The notes below the pieces were generated by a model that was given only the letters and a program-made list of their open reading frames with translations, did no database searches and was not told where the DNA came from. Source: Bradyrhizobium sp. B124 (GTDB taxonomy: Bacteria; Pseudomonadota; Alphaproteobacteria; Rhizobiales; Xanthobacteraceae). Taken from it: a DNA stretch of 64,000 nucleotides. The stretch spans positions 8,002,001-8,066,000 of the forward strand of contig NZ_CP152413.1 in assembly GCF_038967635.1 (NCBI RefSeq). The letters are read 5' to 3'. Position numbers and translations under genes: made by a program. Of the stretch, positions 26,315 to 35,978 are shown in pieces. Position 1 is the first letter of the stretch, and each line of letters begins with the position of its first letter.

Positions 26315-29305
26315 GTGGACCCGTACAATTCCGATCCATCCAATCCAACAGCTTGGTCCCAGGTGCAGCACGCCGTCTTGGAAGGGGACCAGGGGAGCCA
26401 TGCCGAGCAAGAGGACTTTGAGCAGCACTTGGCCGAGGCGCGCCCGCCCGATCCGGGTCCTGTCTCCGGTGGCGGCCGCAGCGGCCGCAACTACCATCCC
26501 CATCTCTCTGCAGAACATCGGGACATTATCGACAAGGCGATTGCCCAATATGGCGCTCAGAAAAACCCACAACTGAAGACGGTTAAGCGCTATACGCAGG
26601 CGCTTCGCCGACTTGGAAATGATCTTGGCGCTCATCGCAAAACGATTGATCTGGGTGACCACCAGTCCCTGGTTCGTCACGTCAAGACTTACTTCCCGAA
26701 CAACGAAGACATGAAGAAAGGGTTGGGTGTCCTTCGTGCGTATCATGATCCGAGCTATGTAGCTTCTGGCGGACGGCCGCGCACGATCCCTTCAGCGGAA
26801 GACGCGCCCCTCTCAGAGCGGCTTAATGCCAGTGGCATGACGTCGGGCAGTGCTGCTCGTCATGATCGTAGTCTTCGCAGATTTTCTAACTCGCTTAATC
26901 GTGCGGGCTACTCGATATCTGGGCTAGACCACGCTGCGCGCATCGAATTCGCTCAAAAGTTGTTCCCGAACGACGAACTTCTATTGTTCGCATTAAGCAA
27001 GGTTCGCGATGCCGAAAACGTTTCCGGCGCGGGTGCATCTCAGGAGCCCCGCGGTTATGCTGTCCCGCCGCCCGCGTCGCATCTTTATCCCGATGACGCC
27101 CGCATCATTGATGGCCTGGAAAAGGCAGAGCTGAGCATGCTCAAACCCGAGGAGACTAGCCGGAAAGAAGTTGTTCAAAATTTGGCCCGCAACCAACGAA
27201 GATTCGCCGCTTGGCTCCAAAGGGAGGGGCGCGGGAGCCTAGTGAGCCGACTCACCGGCACCAGTGAGCAGCAAAAGTCGTTCGACGACGATTACAAGGA
27301 CTTTAAAAAATCCAATCGAAACGCGGACATGGGCTTTGATCGGCTTCGGAACTACCTATGGCCCGTCGAGGCGAATGCTGCGCTGGGCGTCTGCCCTGAA
27401 CAGGCGGGTGGGGAGCCGCGGCGTGGCGAGTCGAAATCAACGTGGTCGCCGCCGGAAGCGGTGCCAGATGGGTCGTCGGCGTTCTACCGAGGTCTCGACT
27501 CCTTCGTTGATCTGCCGTACACCTCGCAGGAAGTGAGAGACGATGCTCAGTCAGCGCCGGTGGGTAGGGCTGCCGCCAGACCGCCGCTCTTCACCGGACT
27601 ATCGGACGCGCCAGCTCAGTCGCCAGACATTTTCCGCGATCTTCAGTCTTTCGTTGATCTGCCGTACACGCCGCAGCAGATGCGAGACCATGCTCAGTCG
27701 GCGCCGGTGAGTGGGGCTGCCGCCAAACCGCCACGCGTGACCCGACCGTCGGACGCGCCAGCTCAGTCGTCAGACATCTACCGCGGTCTCAACTCTTTCG
27801 TTGATCTGCCGTACACGCCGCAGCAGATGCGAGACGATGCTCAGTCAGCGGCGGTGGGTGGGGCTGCCGCCAGACCGTCGGTCTTCACCGAACCATCAGA
27901 AGTGCCAGCTCAGTCGTCAGACATCTACCGCGGTCTCAACTCTTTCGTTGATCTGCCGTACACGCCGCAGCAGATGCGAGACGATGCTCAGTCAGCGGCG
28001 GTGGGTGGGGCTGCCGCCAGACCGTCGGTCTTCACCGAACCATCAGAAGTGCCAGCTCAGTCGTCAGACATCTACCGCGGTCTCAACTCTTTCGTTGATC
28101 TGCCGTACACACCGCAGCAGATGCGAGACGATGCTCAGTCAGCGCCGGTGGGTGGGGCTGCCGCCAGACCGCCGCTCTTCACCGAACCATCAGACGCGCC
28201 AGCTCAGTCGTCAGACATCTACCGCGATCTCAACTCTTTTGTTGATCTGCCGTACACACCGCAGCAGATGCGAGATGATGCTCAGTCAGCGCCGGTGGGT
28301 GGGGCTGCCGCCAGACCGCCGCTCTTCACCGAACCATCAGACGCGCCGGCTCAGCCGTCAGACATCTACGGCGGTCTTGCGTCATTGGTGCATCTGGATG
28401 CGCCCACGCCGTCCGAGTTGCGCGACGATGCTCACTTTGCGGCGTCGCCGGCTGTCAGGGCTCGCTCAGACACCTACGGCGATCTTGCGTCATTGGTGCA
28501 TCTGGATGCGCCCACGCCGTCCGAGTTGCGCGACGATGCTCACTTTGCGGCGTCGCCGGCTGCCAGGGCTCGCTCAGACGCCTACCGCGGTTTTCCATTG
28601 GTCGATCTGACTGCGCCCACGCCGTCCGAATCACGTGACGATGCTGATTCTGTACGCCCGTTTCCGAGCACCTCCGCTAATGCTCAGATCGGGGCTTTAG
28701 ATCCGACAGTCTCGTCTCACGGCCACGGGCTGGTGCTCGATGACACAGAATGGCTGGGCGACCAGCATATCGACAGGGATTACGGGCTCCAGGAGCAGGA
28801 TTTGCAGAGGAACGATCCGGATCTCGCCGCCCGGACGCGGTTCGTGAATCCCCTCATCGCCCTAAATTATCTGCGCTCTAACGACGATGGCGTCGTGCTA
28901 ACCGAGTTCCAGCGCATCGTCTATGACGATAATGGTAATGATACAGCCGACTTCCTGTTCCTGCCCGTGATTAATGGCAATCCTGAAGATCCTAATAGCC
29001 GCGGCAACCATTGGTCGCTGCTGTTCGTCGATCGCAGCGACCGGGGGCGGCCGGTCGCCTATCACTACGATTCCTACGGCGGACTCAACAACAGAGATGC
29101 AGCACATCTCGCAAGAAGGCTGAACCTCCCCCTGGAGCTAGCCGACATGGCCCAGCAGCAGAACACTTATGATTGCGGCGTCTTTGTCGTGGACGGCACG
29201 CGGGAGCTGGTTAGGCGATTGGCGCAAGGACGGGAGCCAGACCTGCGGAATCTCAGGGACGTCGGTGCCAATCGGCAGGCACTGCAGATCCGACTCAGGG
29301 GCTGA
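26315..29305 (+). CDS. nopD: NopD/Bel2-5-like type III effector with C48 SUMO-protease domain
   Basis: A 996-residue effector expected to act in host cells by cleaving SUMO from plant proteins. The GTG start has a GAGG site and gives MDPYNSDPSNP. Residues 60-350 hold three related helical segments (around RYTQALRRLGNDLG, RHDRSLRRFSNSLN, NLARNQRRFAAWLQ). Residues about 388-680 are six 49-residue repeats (SDIYRGLNSFVDLPYTPQQ...), then two and a half 36-residue repeats (SLVHLDAPTPSELRDDAH). The C-terminal C48/ULP domain has His899 (GNHWSLL), Asp919 (YHYDSYG), Gln948 region (AQQQNTYDCG) and Cys954, so catalysis should be intact. XopD, NopD and Bel2-5 share this plan. The near-identical repeats suggest recent amplification. 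Confidence 0.9.
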   Translation: MDPYNSDPSNPTAWSQVQHAVLEGDQGSHAEQEDFEQHLAEARPPDPGPVSGGGRSGRNYHPHLSAEHRDIIDKAIAQYGAQKNPQLKTVKRYTQALRRLGNDLGAHRKTIDLGDHQSLVRHVKTYFPNNEDMKKGLGVLRAYHDPSYVASGGRPRTIPSAEDAPLSERLNASGMTSGSAARHDRSLRRFSNSLNRAGYSISGLDHAARIEFAQKLFPNDELLLFALSKVRDAENVSGAGASQEPRGYAVPPPASHLYPDDARIIDGLEKAELSMLKPEETSRKEVVQNLARNQRRFAAWLQREGRGSLVSRLTGTSEQQKSFDDDYKDFKKSNRNADMGFDRLRNYLWPVEANAALGVCPEQAGGEPRRGESKSTWSPPEAVPDGSSAFYRGLDSFVDLPYTSQEVRDDAQSAPVGRAAARPPLFTGLSDAPAQSPDIFRDLQSFVDLPYTPQQMRDHAQSAPVSGAAAKPPRVTRPSDAPAQSSDIYRGLNSFVDLPYTPQQMRDDAQSAAVGGAAARPSVFTEPSEVPAQSSDIYRGLNSFVDLPYTPQQMRDDAQSAAVGGAAARPSVFTEPSEVPAQSSDIYRGLNSFVDLPYTPQQMRDDAQSAPVGGAAARPPLFTEPSDAPAQSSDIYRDLNSFVDLPYTPQQMRDDAQSAPVGGAAARPPLFTEPSDAPAQPSDIYGGLASLVHLDAPTPSELRDDAHFAASPAVRARSDTYGDLASLVHLDAPTPSELRDDAHFAASPAARARSDAYRGFPLVDLTAPTPSESRDDADSVRPFPSTSANAQIGALDPTVSSHGHGLVLDDTEWLGDQHIDRDYGLQEQDLQRNDPDLAARTRFVNPLIALNYLRSNDDGVVLTEFQRIVYDDNGNDTADFLFLPVINGNPEDPNSRGNHWSLLFVDRSDRGRPVAYHYDSYGGLNNRDAAHLARRLNLPLELADMAQQQNTYDCGVFVVDGTRELVRRLAQGREPDLRNLRDVGANRQALQIRLRG
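27476..28357 (+). repeat. Six tandem 147-base repeats (49 aa each)
   Basis: Units begin at about 27476, 27623, 27770, 27917, 28064 and 28211, exactly 147 bases apart. The third and fourth are almost identical; the outer ones diverge more. All keep frame. Each unit encodes a FVDLPYT core, a QxMRDDAQSA segment and a Pro/Ala spacer. Confidence 0.9.
28358..28640 (+). repeat. Two and a half tandem 108-base repeats (36 aa each)
   Basis: Units begin at 28358, 28466 and 28574, 108 bases apart. They encode SLVHLDAPTPSELRDDAHFA followed by ASPAARAR; the last, partial unit is FPLVDLTAPTPSESRDD. They look like shortened derivatives of the 49-residue unit. Confidence 0.88.
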
Positions 29306-29466
29306 TGTCGCCGTGGGCGGATAGCTCAGGCTGGAGCGGCAACGCCGACGGCCTGGGTCTCGGGCACGAAGGACCGGAATCAGGCCGCCGCCCAGCAACA
29401 CAGCCCGGCGCAGCCATCCGGCGAGCGAAGTCTGGGGAAGGTATCCACTCGGCGTAGGCCGCAGGG

Positions 29467-29706
29467 TTACCGCCTGAGCGGTCCAGGGTTCTCTTTGTAG
29501 AACCTGATCAGCTCGATGAGGTTTTCAATTCCAAAGTCGGTGAACGCTTGGATGCCGTGTTCTCCGACGCCATAGACCCAGATGACGCCGTCCTCGATCT
29601 CCATTTCGTTGGCGATGTCCCACAGCCAATCTTCGTCTTCGCCGAGGTGTTTCGCGACGTGGGTGATGGTGGTGACGTGATGGACCTTGTTGACGTGCGT
29701 GGTCAT
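29467..29706 (-). CDS. Small conserved hypothetical protein
   Basis: A 79-residue acidic protein (MTTHVNKVHHVTTITHVAKH, then LGEDEDWLWDIANEMEIEDG, ending IELIRFYKENPGPLRR). Proteins of this kind recur next to IS66 elements in rhizobia as far as I recall. The ATG at 29706 is chosen because similarity begins there; the upstream part of the frame is IS66 debris. No clear ribosome site was seen. The function is unknown. Confidence 0.6.
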   Translation of the reverse strand: MTTHVNKVHHVTTITHVAKHLGEDEDWLWDIANEMEIEDGVIWVYGVGEHGIQAFTDFGIENLIELIRFYKENPGPLRR

Positions 29707-29732
29707 GCCGCTCGAGCGGAGAGTGCTGATGC

Positions 29733-29825
29733 CGGCGTCCAATTCCAGGGCAGAAGTTCGTCCAGCCGACGAGCCGGATGGGCGGCAATGCGGGCGAGGA
29801 TATCGGCGAGCCAGGCCTGCGGGGT
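29733..29825 (-). pseudogene. Extra IS66 tnpC C-terminal fragment
   Basis: The minus strand reads TPQAWLADILARIAAHPARR then LDELLPWNWTP, a diverged duplicate of the IS66 tnpC end found 0.2 kb to the right (DPKAWLADVLARIADLPTSR). It marks an older, overwritten IS66 copy. Confidence 0.7.
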
Positions 29826-29908
29826 ACGCATACACGCATACGACGAAGACCGCCTGATTGACGCATGCGCGCGGGCGTGGCGATCTGCAAGATAGCGTTG
29901 GGTGAAGG

Positions 29909-31565
29909 TCAGGCGGCTTGCTGATCCTGGGTCTTGAGGGTTTGGCGCAGAAGCTTCCATTCCCAGGGCAGCAGTTCGTGCAGGCGCGAAGTGGGAAGAT
30001 CGGCGATGCGGGCCAGGACGTCGGCGAGCCAGGCCTTGGGATCGACGTCGTTGAGACGACAGGTCGTGATCGCCGTCAGCATGATGGCAGCACGGTCGGC
30101 ACCATGCTGCCTGCCGGCGAAGGTCCAGTTGCGCCTTCCCAAGGCGATGCCTCTCAATGCGCGCTCAGCACAATTGTTAGTCAGGCAGATCCTGCCGTCG
30201 TCGAGGAAGCGGGAGAAGTCGTCCCAGCGCCTGAGCATGTAGTTCATGGGCTTCAGGAGGAGCGCGAGAGGGTTTCTCGCTCTCCGAGCAGCCAGGCGTG
30301 CATGTCGTCGAGCAGCGGCTTGCTTCTCTGCTGGCGCACGGCTCGCCGCTCGTCGGCGCTGCGGCCGTTGATGGCGCGCTCGATCTCGAACAACGCGTCA
30401 AGGCGTCTGACCGCCTCCAGCGCGATCGGAGAGACCGGTTTGCCCTTGCGGCCTTCCCGGGCGGTTTTCTCGATGTCAGCCAACTCGAAGAAGCCCCGCC
30501 GCGCATGGGCGAAGCAGAATGCCGGCGTGATCGGTAGCACCTTCCTCTTCGGGTCGAACAGGGGTTCGAAGCCGCTGTAGCAGTCCGCCTGCAGGATACC
30601 TGAAGGCGGCCAGATGCTTCTGGGGATGCGCGCCGCGACGGTCGCCCGAAGCATAGTAAACCGCCGCCGGCGGCGCAGCCCCGGCGAACGGCTGGTCATC
30701 CCGCACATACGTCCAGATCCGCCCAGTCGTGCACTTGCCCTTCGCCAGGATGCGGATGGTGGTGTCATCGCCATGTAGGCGCTCGGCCGCGAGCACATGG
30801 TGCTCGATCAGCTGGAACAGCGGCATAACGGCGAAGGTTCCGTGGCCGACCTGGTCGGCCAGCGTCGACAGCGGCAGATCGATCCTCTCGGCCTTAAAGC
30901 GCACGCTCTGACGGTTGAGCGGGATATGCATGCCGAACTTGTCGAACAGGGTTGTCGCCAGCAGTTGCGGACCGATGAAGCCACGCGGTGTGGCATGGAA
31001 CGGCGCGGGCGGCTGGCTGATTTTCTCGCAATCGCGGCAGGTGAACTTTTCTCGAACCGTCTCCTATCAGCTTGAACCGGCGCAGGATCTCCTCCAACGT
31101 CTCGGTCACATCCTCGCCCAGCTTAGCCAGGCGCGCCCCACCGCAGCAGGCACAGCTCGTCGGAGCCTCGATGACGACGCGCTCGCGTTCGATGTCGTCC
31201 GGCCAAGGCTTGCGCACCGGCCGCTTGCGCGTGAAGGCCCGAACGTTTTGTACCTTTGCAGCCGCGGCACGCGCGGCGAGCTCATCCTCACTCGCCATGG
31301 TGATGAGCTCTTCGAGCTCCAATTCCAATTGCTCGATCAGTCGCGCCGTGCGCTCGGACCGCGGCCCGTACAGTTCGCGTTTGAGCTTCTCGATCCGCAG
31401 CTCGAGATGTGCGATCAGCGCTTCGTTGTCCGACAGCTCCGCCCGCGCGCTGGCGGCATCCGCGACCGCGATATCGCGCTCAACTTGCAACGCCTTGCGC
31501 TCGGCCAGCAGCGCCATGTAGGCGCTCGCAAGATCCGCAGGAAGATCGTCCGGCTTCGAGGTCAT
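29909..31565 (-). pseudogene. tnpC: IS66 transposase tnpC, at least three frameshifts
   Basis: It starts MTSKPDDLPADLASAYMALL with a leucine-zipper-like N-terminus and a zinc-binding CACCGG. It then shifts frame near 31066, where an extra G follows FKLI and the true frame resumes as TVREKF. Further shifts lie near 30605 (after KHLAAFR) and near 30255 (before LKPMNYMLRRWDDF). All typical TnpC domains are present in pieces, including ERALRGIALGRRNWTFAG and the final PWEWK. Confidence 0.85.
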
Positions 31566-31610
31566 GAAGCCATTGAATCAGATCGAGCAGAAGATTCAAA
31601 CCCAAAACGG

Positions 31611-31958
31611 TTATCCGACCCGCGTCGGACGCTGGGTTTCTTGCGGGGTGCGCCAATCGATTCCGGACAACAGATAGCTCAACTGCGCCGGCGAGATCGT
31701 CACCGTTTCACCGCCAATCGATCGCCAGATGAACCTTCCTCGCTCGAGTCTTTTGGTAAAAAGGCATGCTCCCTGGCCATCGTGCCAGATCAGCTTCACA
31801 AGATCGCTGCGGCGACCGCGGAAGACAAACAAATGACCGCTGAGCGGGTCTTTCTGCAGCACCTCCTGCACTTGGGGCGCCAACGACGGAAAGCCTCGGC
31901 GCATGTCCGTGTAGCCTGTCGCGAGCCACACTCGCGCGCCAGTCGGAACCGGGATCAT
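31611..31958 (-). CDS. tnpB: IS66 accessory protein TnpB
   Basis: A 115-residue protein with the TnpB (Orf2) pattern: [40 protein letters not shown], then [12 protein letters not shown]. It appears intact. Its start overlaps the tnpA stop by four bases. TnpB is needed with TnpA and TnpC for IS66 transposition, but tnpC here is broken. Confidence 0.9.
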   Translation of the reverse strand: MIPVPTGARVWLATGYTDMRRGFPSLAPQVQEVLQKDPLSGHLFVFRGRRSDLVKLIWHDGQGACLFTKRLERGRFIWRSIGGETVTISPAQLSYLLSGIDWRTPQETQRPTRVG

Positions 31959-32356
31959 CGGCGGACCAAAGCGTCGAGAACGCGACGTAGCGCGTCTCCG
32001 TCCACATCGCCATCGACCCGGATGCGGTGCCCGCTACCAAGATCAATCGCGATGATGCCTTGGCTCTTCCGTCGACGCACCGCCGTCGCCGTCAACGGCG
32101 CTTCGGCCGCCTCCCGCGGTGGCGCAGACGGCCCAATCTCGACTGGAACAAACGGCGCTATGCTCGCTTCGCCGTGCCTGCAAAGCTCCTTGCGCCACCT
32201 GAACAGCTGGCTCACATGAAGCCCGGCCACGCGAGCCACCTCGGAAACATTGGTGCCGGGCTCGAGCGACGCTGTAACAAGCCGTTCCTTCTCATCCTGC
32301 GACCACCGGCGCCGCCGCTCGACCGATGTGATCACCTCCGCCCTCGAAATCGTCAT
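31955..32356 (-). CDS. tnpA: IS66 accessory protein TnpA
   Basis: A 133-residue protein with a helix-turn-helix ([20 protein letters not shown], then [20 protein letters not shown]) of the IS66 TnpA (Orf1) type, resembling IS3 orfA. I start at the ATG at 32356, after an AGAAGCG stretch. The longer frame upstream is IS-end sequence. Intact. Confidence 0.85.
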   Translation of the reverse strand: MTISRAEVITSVERRRRWSQDEKERLVTASLEPGTNVSEVARVAGLHVSQLFRWRKELCRHGEASIAPFVPVEIGPSAPPREAAEAPLTATAVRRRKSQGIIAIDLGSGHRIRVDGDVDGDALRRVLDALVRR

Positions 32357-32601
32357 AGCGCTTCTCCTAGGATTACCCCTAGGACCTGCAGCGTTCGCCT
32401 CCGTCAAACAAGGCGGCCTTCCTCGTAGGCGTACCCTCCGTCGTGGTGGCGCAGCCGTGTAAAACTTGTCCCATAACGCATCCTTCGGATCGCGCGACAA
32501 GAATGCACCATCAAAGCCTGGGACTAAACACCTAGGGGACGCCGGGACAGCGCAGTGGATAGCCACATCAAGCATCCGGCCGTATAGCCTCCCGGCTCCG
32601 A

Positions 32602-32943
32602 TCAATAGTCCGCGACAATTTCGATAGCGCGCCAGCTTTCCGCGACGAGCATCTTCGCTTTCGCCTCATAGTGCTCGCGTGGCGCGGGCAATTGCGTCAT
32701 TGCGCGGGTGATGGTGGCTTCGTCATCGGCAGCACAGAGCATTCGGCCGGTGAAGCGAGCTTCCGCGGACGGTCCTGCCATCGTGATCAAGATTTGTCTC
32801 GGGACTGGCGGTCCCCGCCACACGTGTCCCATGCAACCCATAACAGAAATGATGACAACACACGCGACCTCTACGTCGAGTGCGCGAGCAATCACCGCAT
32901 GCCCAGCCTCGTGATATGTTGTAATCTCGCGCTCTTCGAACAC
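32602..32943 (-). CDS. Small M41-like metalloprotease-type protein (HEAGH motif)
   Basis: A 113-residue frame opening (GTG) MFEEREITTYHEAGHAVIAR. The HEXXH zinc motif at residues 11-15 and the later ITMAGPSAEARFTGR are those of the FtsH-type peptidase domain (HEAGHA, ...LAGRAAEEL). The AAA+ and membrane parts are absent, and the third zinc ligand is not obvious. Small stand-alone M41-like proteins exist in rhizobia. It could also be a fragment, since in-frame sequence before the GTG lacks a start. Confidence 0.6.
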   Translation of the reverse strand: MFEEREITTYHEAGHAVIARALDVEVACVVIISVMGCMGHVWRGPPVPRQILITMAGPSAEARFTGRMLCAADDEATITRAMTQLPAPREHYEAKAKMLVAESWRAIEIVADY

Positions 32944-33842
32944 TTCGATGTGCTGCTCGATATCCGGAGGATGGCGAAGCGCCGGGGCCTGACATTGCTG
33001 GGGCGTAGTTTTGGCGAGCGCACCCCGCGTTACGGAAAAGAGCTTCTGTTTTGGAGGCAGCCAACGTGTCAGCCTACTCGCTCAAGCTTTGCAAGCGCGG
33101 CAAGTGCGATGCTGGTTGCGATCTTCCCTCGAGACTTTCCTGAGCGCCTCTATGGCATTCTCCAAAGCCCGTTCATGGGTCATGACTTAATCTCAACGGA
33201 CCACTTACGGAAAAGCGCGCGGGCGGCCGGAGGGACCACGCGCGCTAGTTTGCCACGATGGGGCTTTGCTGTCCCATGGGGGTGCGTAAAGATATGAGCA
33301 GCTGGGCCATACATGTCTCAGCAACTGGCGTGCCAAGCAATCGTACTGGATCTCCCCTCAAACAGAGGCAAAACGCTGCGCTTTTCAATCCAGCCGGCAA
33401 ATAGCTACTTGCGCTCGATTGCGACTTCCCGACATGAATGTCGTCAGCCGGATTTTGCTGAACGAAATCAGACGCGCAGCGCGTAGTGACGTCGCGGCCG
33501 CGAGATGAGTAATGATCGGCTCGCCGGGCTCTATGCGGATCCTTTGCAACAGCTCCTTCTTGTCGAGCAGCTTAGCATTGCGGCCTTGGCGCCGAAGTCT
33601 TTCAGGTCAGCTTCACGGCTTCAGGAGCGTCAGGTCTTCTGCGCCAACAAGAGTAGTGAATTGCCGCATCGCTAACAGCAGAGCAAGCCACTCCCGATCA
33701 TCTGGATTCCAACAGATCGTCCGTTGCGTACCGAGACTGTGCGCGGACCCCGAATTCCGACCTGATGTCGATCCCCGGGCCGGGACCCTGGCGCTTAGCG
33801 GGCACTGTCCGCAATCGACGCGTCATCGTTTATTCATGCTCT
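32944..33842. other. About 0.9 kb without a clear gene
   Basis: The only protein-like piece is a plus-strand frame at 33505-33675 (56 codons, MSNDRLAGLYADPLQQLLLV then EQLSIAALAPKSF). It lacks a ribosome site and a known family and is probably a relic. Confidence 0.35.
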
Positions 33843-34712
33843 CTACCGAGCGAGCACAGCGGCTTGATGGTGTTTGTCGTCAAACATTCCCCTGACCCTT
33901 TGTACAAGCCTGGTCGCAACTTCCTTTCGCAGTCCCGGCCTCGCACAGATGAGAGCCCGGAGATCAGACAGTTGCGGTAAGTAGTACTCCGGGGATTGAA
34001 TCAAATCATCAGGCACGCAAAACGAAGGCAGTGCAGTCAAACCTATGCCAAGGCGTACAGCTGACAACCTCACCGAGTGGTCAGAGGCGTGAAGAACAAC
34101 CCTGTAAGCCGATCCCATCCGATTTAGTTGACCAATCATCCAATCGTCGTCCGGAAGGGTCACTATCGGAATAGGGGCGCCCGGACTGAGAACAAATTCG
34201 CGCGAGCGAACCCAGGTGGCCGAGAATGCCCGTTGCTCAACGACAGTCTTTGAAAGTTCGGAATCGACATCCGGAGCGAAAATGTAAGCTACGTCTATGT
34301 AGCCCTCAATTAAGCCCTTGCGGATCTTGCTGGAACGATCGGCGCATATAAAGAGATCCGAAAAGTCGTCCTTTCCGGCGCGCTCCAAAAGCCTTTGAGC
34401 AAAGAGGTTACTGAGGCCAACACGATGAACGGTCGCGTTGCCATGACCAGCAAACCTGAGCACTTGATCGTTGGCCTCGAGTATGATGCGTGCCTGCTGG
34501 AGGACGAGTTCGCCGAGGCCGGTGACGGTCGTGCCATTGGGGGTTTTGACGAACAGTTGCCCGCCGATTAGTCCCTGCAATCGCTTAACTTGAGCGGTGA
34601 CAGCGGGTTGACTAAGCCCGAGCTTGGTTGCGGCTCTTGTTAAGCTGCCCATCTCAGCTATGGCTACAACAGTCCGAATTGACTCAATAGGAAGGTTTAG
34701 TGCTCGTAGCAT
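33843..34712 (-). CDS. LysR-family transcriptional regulator
   Basis: A 289-residue regulator from the ATG at 34712 (MLRALNLPIESIRTVVAIAE); an ATG at 34724 adds four residues. The helix-turn-helix (SLTRAATKLGLSQPAVTAQV) is intact. The effector domain is recognisable to the end but ends with a rather short, basic tail. It is not NodD, whose start differs (MRFKGLDLNLLVALD). It is closer to the LrhA-like branch. No neighbouring target gene is intact: upstream lie 500 bases without a gene. Confidence 0.85.
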   Translation of the reverse strand: MLRALNLPIESIRTVVAIAEMGSLTRAATKLGLSQPAVTAQVKRLQGLIGGQLFVKTPNGTTVTGLGELVLQQARIILEANDQVLRFAGHGNATVHRVGLSNLFAQRLLERAGKDDFSDLFICADRSSKIRKGLIEGYIDVAYIFAPDVDSELSKTVVEQRAFSATWVRSREFVLSPGAPIPIVTLPDDDWMIGQLNRMGSAYRVVLHASDHSVRLSAVRLGIGLTALPSFCVPDDLIQSPEYYLPQLSDLRALICARPGLRKEVATRLVQRVRGMFDDKHHQAAVLAR

Positions 34713-35249
34713 TATTCCGCACAAAATGAATCATGAATTTGAATCGGTTGTATCAGTTTAGTCGCAATACCACACCGCAAGCAAAGCGCTAACCTCAATG
34801 TCAGGCAGAGCGGCTATTAGTCCAAAAGGTCTGTACGTAGCGTACGCATCTCAACGTTCTCGCATTTGGATCATCACGCCTCATTCGCCCGAAATGACCG
34901 ACGACGAACTTGCATCGTCATCTTTATAGACCTCCGCCAAGCCCCGCAGTTTTGAAGAAGAGCTGCAAAGTAGTCGGGCACTGCCCTCTGTTCGGCCTTC
35001 TAATGCGCAGCTGCGGGCCGTATGGCCGCGGGCTGTCATCTTCAGTATCGGGGTTTGGTGCCTGCCTTCGCATGCTTTCAAAACCGAGGTACCTGCCAAA
35101 TGCTAACGCGCCGCAGCCCACAACCGCCGGCAAGTCGCGAACTCCGCCATTCGATCACCAACCGACAGTTGGTCGAAGCTGCAACGATTACCGGCCCGCA
35201 GACGATGGAATGGAGAAAAGCACGCCGATTGCGTGGTTCGCCATCTTCT
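34713..35249. other. Intergenic, LysR promoter side
   Basis: The AT-rich 60 bases next to 34713 presumably carry the LysR promoter. The rest shows only short frames without support. Confidence 0.4.
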
Positions 35250-35597
35250 GGGTTCTCGGGCGAGGTCCAGGATGAAACATTGGCTGCTGCACGATTGAGA
35301 GGTGTCGCTGAAAAACACGCAAAAAACGCGGTCAAGGAACTCGAGGAAAAGGAAGGCGAGCATAAGGATGCCAGCCGCCCGAGATCGAGTGGAGCTTGAT
35401 TGAGTCGCAAAGGATCATCGACCGCGTCACGATAGGTCTTTGCTGCTTTACGGAGTTGAACAATTCGCCGGGGATGTCGTGGCACTATGCCAATAACCAT
35501 ACCGGCGTGTGCCTCGAGTTTGATGCTTCACCTGACCTCATCCGCAAGGCCGTCCCGATCACCTATGCCGCGCATCCGCCGGTCTTGAACATCAATG
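35250..35597 (+). pseudogene. DUF2971 protein remnant
   Basis: Two frames together give EVQDETLAAARLRGVAEKHA...KELEEKEGEHK, then RIIDRVTIGLCCFTELNNSP and HYANNHTGVCLEFDASPDLI. The second part is the core of DUF2971 proteins (CFSE...MWSHYANNHTGVCLEFD). A frameshift near 35390 separates the halves. The C-terminus stops abruptly at the junction with the Lrp relic. Confidence 0.7.
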
Positions 35598-35978
35598 CGT
35601 AGCAATCAACTTCTTATAAACGGCGTCATAAACGTCTACACTCGGGATTACGAGGCGGAGAAGGTAGTCAATTTCGCCCGCTAGGCGATAGGCGTCAACG
35701 ATTTCCGGGATATCGGCGATAGCGCGGTGGAAATCTTCGAGCCACGCCATCGAATGGCGCGACGTCCGCACACCCGCGAACACCGTCATCGGCACGTTGG
35801 CCTTGCGCCGGTCAACCAGGGCTACGCGCCGAGAGATCAGACCGCTGTCTTCCATGTTCTTGATGCGCCGCCAGCAGGCGGACACCGAGAGATTGGCCGA
35901 CTCAGCGAGCTCGGCGACAGGGAACCGATGCATCCGCTTGCAGCTTGCCTAAATCTTTCGGTCGCGATCATCCAGCAA
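35592..35978 (-). pseudogene. Lrp/AsnC-family regulator, frameshifted and truncated
   Basis: From a TTG at 35978 (AAAGGAA site) it reads LLDDRDRKI and then shifts frame: one T is missing after AAGAT. Near 35920 an extra base restores the frame, giving VAELAESANLSVSACWRRIK. The ligand domain follows to VYDAVYKKLIATH, where the usual last 30 residues are missing at the DUF2971 junction. It is divergent to the racemase gene, so it was probably its regulator. Confidence 0.75.

Larger units (their letters stand above)
29909..32356 (-). mobile_element. IS66-family element with tnpA, tnpB and a broken tnpC
   Basis: Gene order tnpA-tnpB-tnpC on the minus strand is that of complete IS66 elements. The terminal inverted repeats were not resolved by eye, so the bounds given are those of the coding part. 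tnpC has at least three frameshifts, which makes the element inactive. Confidence 0.85.

Noticed and set aside
27801..28610. 269-codon frame in a second reading frame of the effector repeats
   Set aside because: Open only because the repeats are multiples of three; composition is Arg/Ser/Cys-rich and unlike a protein.
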